From assembly GCA_017562135.1 (NCBI GenBank), contig QEYB01001296.1, positions 310,001 through 374,000 of the forward strand: 64,000 bases of DNA. Reading direction: 5' to 3'. The stretch is from Dipylidium caninum (Eukaryota > Platyhelminthes > Cestoda > Cyclophyllidea > Dipylidiidae). The position numbers were made by a program, and so were the translations under genes. The notes under the pieces are model-generated. The model was not told the DNA's origin. It worked only from the letters and a program-made list of their open reading frames with translations, and ran no database searches. Below, piece by piece: positions 58,401 through 64,000 of this stretch (its first letter is position 1; every line of letters starts with the position of its first letter).

Positions 58401-59366
58401 GAATGCAATCAGTAAAAAGGTCATTTCCATCGTCAAAAGCGCCATCCCAAGTCCCATTGTTAGCATTCCCGCGAGGGATCGCCGCAAACTGGCATTCACA
58501 CTGTAGACGACGAGGACAGTGATCACTCCAATGATGGAGAAGAGGAGCAATGCTATCTGGAGCCAAATGTAGGCTTCATTTGCCTCATTGCTTTCCTTGT
58601 CCGGGTTGGTCGAAACACTGAAGTTCAGTGTCGTATTCGAGTCAACTTGGTAAAAATCGAGGGGAAGGGTAATGTATGGATTGTTGAGATATTCATCGGG
58701 TATGACGAAGAGGTCGTCCATGCTAAAGAAATGCATATCTACACTGAGCCGTCTGAAACCCAGAGGTGTGCACGGACGAGTAAAGCCCTTCGGCAGTTTT
58801 ACGCTCACAAGGCATTCCGTTTCATTATTTTCTTCCTTACAACCTAAGTAAACTGGCGAGAAATGTACCTGGTCCCGAAGCAGGCCGTTGCATTTGGCGC
58901 AGTACATATTGGCGTACAGTCGTCTGTCGAGGAAACTCACAACAGGAACGACTGAAGGCAAGTGGGTTCGAAGCCATTGTAGCACATCATCCTCCCTGTC
59001 GACTATCGACATCAGGTTGGCTTCTTCGCAGCCTGACTTAATTTCTTCGCTGATTGCCTTGTCTGGGCACTGAGCGATTGCGCTGACATACTTGCCTCCT
59101 GGCATTATCGTGTCCTCCAGAAATATATTTTCGACACTCATACATCCTGATGACAGTGCGACCTCCTCATGAGGCAATGCAGGCGGTGTGCCCTTCACGG
59201 CAGTGCAGCAGTCGTTCAAGGCATGACATATGTCGTCGCAGAAACAGCCCTCGGCGTTCATACATCCGCCTAGGAGGGCGCTCCGGAAGTCCTCCCCGCA
59301 CGCCTGGAAGGTGAGGAGAAGGGCGAAGGCTAGGCCGAGCACAGGCACCATTCCTGCTGGCCGCAT
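55426..59366 (-). CDS. Class-B-like 7TM receptor with somatomedin-B-like N-terminus
   Basis: Two exons, 59366–58215 and 56232–55426, with a 1982-nt phase-0 intron (gtaagt…tttacag), give 652 aa. A signal peptide (about 1–24) is followed by six cysteines at 35, 41, 43, 47, 53 and 54 in the SMB core pattern CFCDDICHALNDCC. Next comes an ectodomain with AIAQCP, YANMYCAKCNG (151–161) and TECLVSVKLPKGFTRPC, plus N-glycosylation sites. TM1 is at about 267–290, TM2 297–322, TM3 332–360, TM4 404–423, TM5 478–506, TM6 535–558 and TM7 566–588. Cys332 (start of TM3) and Cys466 (loop 2) can form the usual disulfide. TM6 GASWFVQLFAG and TM7 AQGGVIALSMLV fit adhesion/Methuselah-like class B receptors. The loop between TM5 and TM6 is basic. 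No GAIN/GPS cleavage motif is visible. Ligand unknown. It is head to head with a paralogue at 61340. Confidence 0.88.
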
Positions 59367-61339
59367 CTTGCGCTAATGACCACGGGTAGCGGTGTCGCCT
59401 TGGCGCAAACACATCACTCCGTGGCGCGAGCCGATTGGCCAACTCGAGAGGGCAATCATTTGTTCGTTTTCAGCAAACGCCCCCGGCGTATCAAACTCTG
59501 TACTGTCAGACTGTATCAGAGGGGTCATTGCGATTTCTCAACGCTGCCTGTTATTAACTGGGACTCCACCCGATTTGGACAAATCCAACTTCGCAGGCGC
59601 CTTCGTACACTGCATTTTTGACTGGGAGGGGATTCGCAAGGCATAAAGGCCGTCATCTGCATTAAGGGCATTGATACATGACTGGGTAAACGTGTCCCAG
59701 GGAATAGAAGTTGCCGGAAGGGAAATTTATCCAAGTGAAATGTCCTCATTTGAACCCCTGATTATAACAGAATAAAGCAGGAGCCTTCTGTCCAGAAAAT
59801 CCTGTGGGCCTGTGCAAAAGCGCTCCTATCGACGGCTTTAGTACCAACATTGGGAGTTGTACTGCGGATCATATGCAGCGGGTGTTGGGATTAATTGCAT
59901 TAAATAATGTGTCTTAAGGGCTCATTGAGTGGGGAACCGTATGATAAACGACAGATGAACTTTATGGCAACGGCGACTCCGACTGTGGCCCTGTCCAAGA
60001 CCCCCAGGGGTTCTCATTTTCTTTTACCTACGGTTTAGATCTCAACCTCGTAGACTCTTCTTCCTGATTCCTGTAAGCTTTGTGGGTACTTTGCGAGGAT
60101 CTGGTCAAATTTTGATGAATGAGAACTTCTAAATAGACTAGGATGTCCCGTGTGGCACGAGGTGAGTTGACTGTTTTGACTGGACAGCCTTGTGACCATT
60201 CGCCGCTTCCCCTCACCGTTACACGGCAGCATCCTTCTTTAGCACATGCACGTTGCACATTCCTTTTGGAAGCTTGCCCTTGTGTGGGCGTGTTGGATTT
60301 CAAGCGGGTTGGTTATCTGCAACTAAAGCTCCTTAAGCATGTGTTTTGATGAATTTCACAAATACTAAGTGAATGTTACCCAGGCAGATTGCAAAGAGGA
60401 AGTGCTTCAAGTTCATGCCGTTTGAATTATATTGACAGAAGATGTTTCTTTGGCTGCCATCGCACTTCCTTTTCGCTTTAGATTATGAGTGAAACGCCCT
60501 TGCAAACCAAAGCTGTTTCATCCTTCATTTACTTCGCTCTGACTAGTACATTTAAATTGCTTCGGAGAGCGTGTATTTGCCCTCCGGTGCGTGGTTTCAT
60601 GAGCGTCAAGTGGACTGGAGCAGGCGAGTCAATAACGGATGCTGTCTAGTAAATGTGTGGTGGTCCTGGTATTTTATGCCCACGAGACTGCAATAATTGG
60701 GCCCGTGTCAGGCGAAGAAAGACCCCGTGGATGAAAGTAATAGCGCCAAATGCGGTTTGGGGTCAACCCCACATTTGAATAAGTTAGGGCCTTTTTCATC
60801 ATTAAATTAGTTAAACCTTCACTTTATGGGGTGCGACGAGTTAATGCATATCTTTGATTGTTAGGGGTCTAATTAACATCTCTGAATCCAAGTCCTCCAT
60901 CTCCAGCAACGGTGGCAGCACCTGCTATGCAGGATTAGCTTATTCGGCTACACGAATCTAGTTTGTCGAGGGAGAAACACCCTTATGCCAACGCTGAACT
61001 CAACTTATAACAGAACGCCTAAAAGCCATGCGTTGGTTGTTTCTACATTTTGTCATAACGACCCTGGTGGCCCTCGATTGTGCTTTCGCACAGGTAGCGC
61101 GGCTGTCCGATTGCCCGCAGTGGGATTAGGAAGCCCACCGCATATTATCGACGGCCTGGCTGATATAGCCTCCCACGACCTCGAGGAACGCTGGCTTAGC
61201 CGTCCAATTCGTCAATTTCACGTCCACCAATGAGAATCAGCGCATATTCTCATTGGTGAGAACCGCACAACACCATACACCATACACCAAGCATACGCAA
61301 GCCTGCTGTGCATAAAACGAAATACCCTGGCATTCAAGC
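59367..61339. promoter_or_regulatory. Shared upstream region of two divergent receptor genes
   Basis: 1973 bases separate the start codons of two paralogous receptors on opposite strands. No third gene is supported inside. The side next to the + strand gene carries a 13-base perfect inverted repeat with CCAAT in each arm, followed by two ACCATAC units. Both promoters, and possibly shared control elements, must lie here. Confidence 0.6.
61225..61258. promoter_or_regulatory. Perfect inverted repeat with opposed CCAAT boxes
   Basis: Arms caccaatgagaat (61225–61237) and attctcattggtg (61246–61258) are exact reverse complements with an 8-base spacer, 81 bases before the receptor ATG. Each arm holds CCAAT, the core of NF-Y type sites. 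Could act as a paired promoter element or form a hairpin. Confidence 0.6.
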
Positions 61340-62416
61340 ATGCTAATGGTCGTGACTCATATTGTGCTGCTTCTGGTGCAGCAGGTATGCGGCCAGACAT
61401 CGGCATCCGGTGGATCAGACGGGAGCCTTGAGATTGGTGCCTTTGGCAATTCCAGCGATGACGGGGTCTTGGCAGCAGAAGCCCGTCGGTTGGTGACTCC
61501 GATGCAGCAATGTATCGGCGTCATGCGCGGTATACTCATAACGGCCGGAATCCACTTGGAGCCACGTGTCATGGCTATCGCTCAGTGTCCGCAAAGTGCT
61601 CCGTCCGACCTGGCTACCCTCTGCTCCACCGAGGTTCATGTTTTTCCCCCAGGAATGGGTTCTGTTAGTGAACTGCAGAATCAGCTCCTCTCCAAAATTA
61701 ACGTCGGAGGCAGACGAGCCCTTGGACAGCATCTAAATCTAGCTATCCGAAAGGTTTCCCCACTTGCCGATCCTGAATCGGGTGACATCTATGCAAACAT
61801 TTACTGCGCACAGTGTCACAATATCTTTCCTAATAAGCGCATAAGCCACCTTCCAAAAAAACTCCTCTGTGACCGTATAAATGGTGTTACTAAGTGCTTT
61901 GTCGGAGCTAAAATGCCAAAAAATGTGAGGTTCTGTGAAGAGAAAACAGCTAGTCCACGATTCACCTTTACTTGGGATTCCATATTCGAACTCCCGGAGG
62001 AGGATGAGGAGTACGAGGAAAAAACCCTCACAGAATCAGTTTTTGAGATCGCCCAATGGTGCTGCTGTGCCTTCTCAATGGTGGCATTAACCTTGGCCAT
62101 TTGTGTCTTCTCCACCTCGGCTCGATTGAGAACACCACTACCCGGAAAAACGATGATTGCCCTCTGTTCCACTCTGCTCGGTGCCTTGTCCACCTTTCTC
62201 CTCGGCAGTGGCGTCATGGACAGCCTAACTGAGCCCCTTCGACCGATGTGCGTCATCTTCGCCTGGCTCCTTCAAATGCTTCTTCTCTCTGCTTTTGTTT
62301 GGATGGCCATTTTTGCCGTAGAATTGTTTCGCACTTTTGGTCTCACTCGTATTTTCCAACGTTTCTTGTTGTGCCTTTTTTGCAGGAAGGCGAAAAACAG
62401 TAGGACGAACGCAACG
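61340..62416 (+). CDS. Class-B-like 7TM receptor, paralogue lacking the SMB module; 3' part outside window
   Basis: The first exon runs from Met (signal peptide VTHIVLLLVQQVCG) to a gtaata donor at 62417, 359 residues, phase 0. The ectodomain shares AIAQCP (79–84), YANIYCAQC (151–159) and KCFVGAKMPKNVRFC with the receptor on the other strand, and the motif starts at the same residue number in both. The six-cysteine SMB module is absent; a Ser/Gly-rich stretch takes its place. TM1 is at about 235–257, TM2 268–290 and TM3 304–331, with Cys304 at the start of TM3. The exon ends right after TM3 at ...NAT, the same place and phase where the paralogue splices (…KAT). TM4–7 should be in a second exon; the paralogue's intron is 1982 nt, so here it would fall beyond position 64000. 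A stop nine bases into the intron ends the unspliced frame. Confidence 0.85.
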
Positions 62417-64000
62417 GTAATATTGTGATTTCTATGCGATGACAAGTAATATCTCTCGAGCTCGTAGTAATAACCATGTTTATGCAATCCACGAACCCAT
62501 TGCAGGAGGCAGTGAAATAGACTGGGATCGCGTCCGTACACTTGTTGGCTAGAGTTGCCTGTGGTAGTAATGTGGATGGTCACCTCTTGGGAAGGACAGC
62601 TAACTAATCACATGCCGTTCGTTCCTGGCAATCGTCCTGTTAATGTATGGCTGTGCACTCCCCCATATCCGCCTCTCACACGTAACTTGCTGATGCATCT
62701 CGCATCATGAAAGAGATAATCTTTCCCGTCGATCAGCCTTTTTCACTTTCTTATTTCGGTCACGTCCACTTCCGTACTTAACATTCTGACCAAATAGCTT
62801 CCGGTACTTGTCCCCACAGAGGCCAACGAGGCAGGAGGTAGCGAGGCTGTACTAAACTGCAAACTTGTCACTAAGATGAGGTTGCGCTGCCATGCCTGTC
62901 CGCCCCCAACGCTGACCACTTCAACCATCTATTTTTACCTCTTGCAGCTCTCTGTTTATTAGTGTCTTGCCGCTTCCTCATAGTTTTGTATGACTTAATG
63001 GGAAATTTCAGTTGAACCATCATTGCATAAAGCCATCAACCGACAAGGAAAAATAGTAGCCAACAATTGTGGAATAAAATCCTACTTATCTCATAGTCAG
63101 GAGCCCCCTTCCGCACCGTACGCCCAGGGGTGCTCTGAATCTCCGGTTTCTTTAGCCTATAAGGCGGCTTGCGGAGATTCGACTGTCAAAATTGCGTGGC
63201 GAGACAACTAGAAGGCTGTTGTACGGTCTCCCCTTTTCGGCATTTATGCTCCACAAAAGGTGTGAATTTTAAGCTAACCTATTAGAGAACGCCGTTTGAC
63301 CAGCGATGCACGGCCGAGACACCACCCAGACGTAAAGCAGCCCGGTGTGGTTGTTCATTCGCTTTTCGGTCGCTTTTTTCGGGAATTTTTTAATCTGTTC
63401 CTAACCACACAAATGTGCCCGCAGTTCATAGAAGAACTTAAAATTCATTTCTTGGCCGATGGTCGGGAAATTATAACATTGCCTGGAAATCTGAGCCACC
63501 TTGTTAGTTTAAGAACTGCGCCCCGACGGATTCTATGCCTTTTCGGTAATGTTAGCCTTTAGTGGATCAAGCAGTCGGAATTTAAAAACTTCATTCATTT
63601 AGGTAAATCACTACTCGATTTAGGTGGAAAGGTTTTGGTTGGGAAACATTCACTTTCCCATCGTTATACGCCTGGCCTTCGCATCAGATGATCATTTGCT
63701 CTCACTCAACAAGAGCTTTTCATGTTTCACCGCACAGTTTGGGAAAGGAAAACTTTACAGGGGAGCACACATTATCTCAGTTGAGATCCGATAACCCTGA
63801 AAAGTGGAGTGTGAACTATGACAGAGAAATTAAGTGTGCCCAGTGGGGATCATTCTGAAGCGTTTGTTATATCTTGTGGGATCTCACTAAACCATGTATG
63901 TTTACTCTCTTTAGTCCATGATGCTTCAGGCGCGCGGATCGGACCCGAATCCCACCCACCGATTTAAGTGCCAGATGAGTGTAGCTAGTCTATTTCCGCT
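62417..64000 (+). other. Probable intron of the truncated receptor gene
   Basis: I found no sequence resembling the paralogue's TM4–7 exon here. An open frame at 63296–63562 has no receptor features. The segment is best read as intron continuing past the window end. Confidence 0.5.

Noticed and set aside
63296..63562. Open frame considered as the second exon of the + strand receptor
   Set aside because: No similarity to the paralogue's TM4–TM7 exon and no membrane segment pattern.

Overview
This window is eukaryotic. It contains spliced genes with GT–AG introns from about 37 nt to 4.9 kb, AATAAA signals and long non-coding stretches. The gene content is metazoan: a fibrillar collagen, a serpin, a mitotic cyclin, neuropeptide-type and class-B-like seven-transmembrane receptors, TELO2 and TRIP13. 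The mix of very short and multi-kilobase introns, AG acceptors 4–12 nt upstream of several start codons (as expected with spliced-leader trans-splicing), and the receptor ectodomain type all point to a flatworm, most likely a tapeworm. That placement is inference, not proof.

Layout. 1–9269 (+): 3' part of a rhodopsin-family, FMRFamide-receptor-like GPCR in three visible exons; its 5' exons lie before the window. 13628–15395 (-): complete six-exon serpin of 393 aa without a signal peptide. 21065–27944 (+): 13-exon fibrillar collagen with signal peptide, furin-type site, ~1018-residue helix and COLF1 propeptide; one base too many in exon 3 breaks the frame. 30726–33120 (+): TELO2, two exons. 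33457–36329 (+): TRIP13/PCH2 AAA+ ATPase, five exons, directly downstream of TELO2. 36890–38401 (+): unidentified coiled-coil protein. 39120–41342 (+): single-exon protein with an N-terminal Death-fold domain and a long charged, disordered tail. 45154–48923 (-): divergent B3-type cyclin in eight visible exons. 55426–59366 (-) and 61340–62416 (+, runs off the window): two paralogous class-B-like receptors, head to head, sharing a cysteine-rich ectodomain motif and an intron position.

The best candidate for something little described is the divergent receptor pair. One member has a somatomedin-B-like module and the other does not. They are separated by a ~2 kb shared upstream region that contains a perfect palindrome carrying two opposed CCAAT boxes next to one start codon. 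The collagen is also unusual: its C-propeptide lacks exactly the two cysteines that form interchain bonds in vertebrate procollagens. TELO2 and TRIP13 form a compact tandem of checkpoint-related genes. The long gaps at 9.3–13.6, 15.4–21.1, 41.3–45.2 and 48.9–55.4 kb hold no gene I could support.
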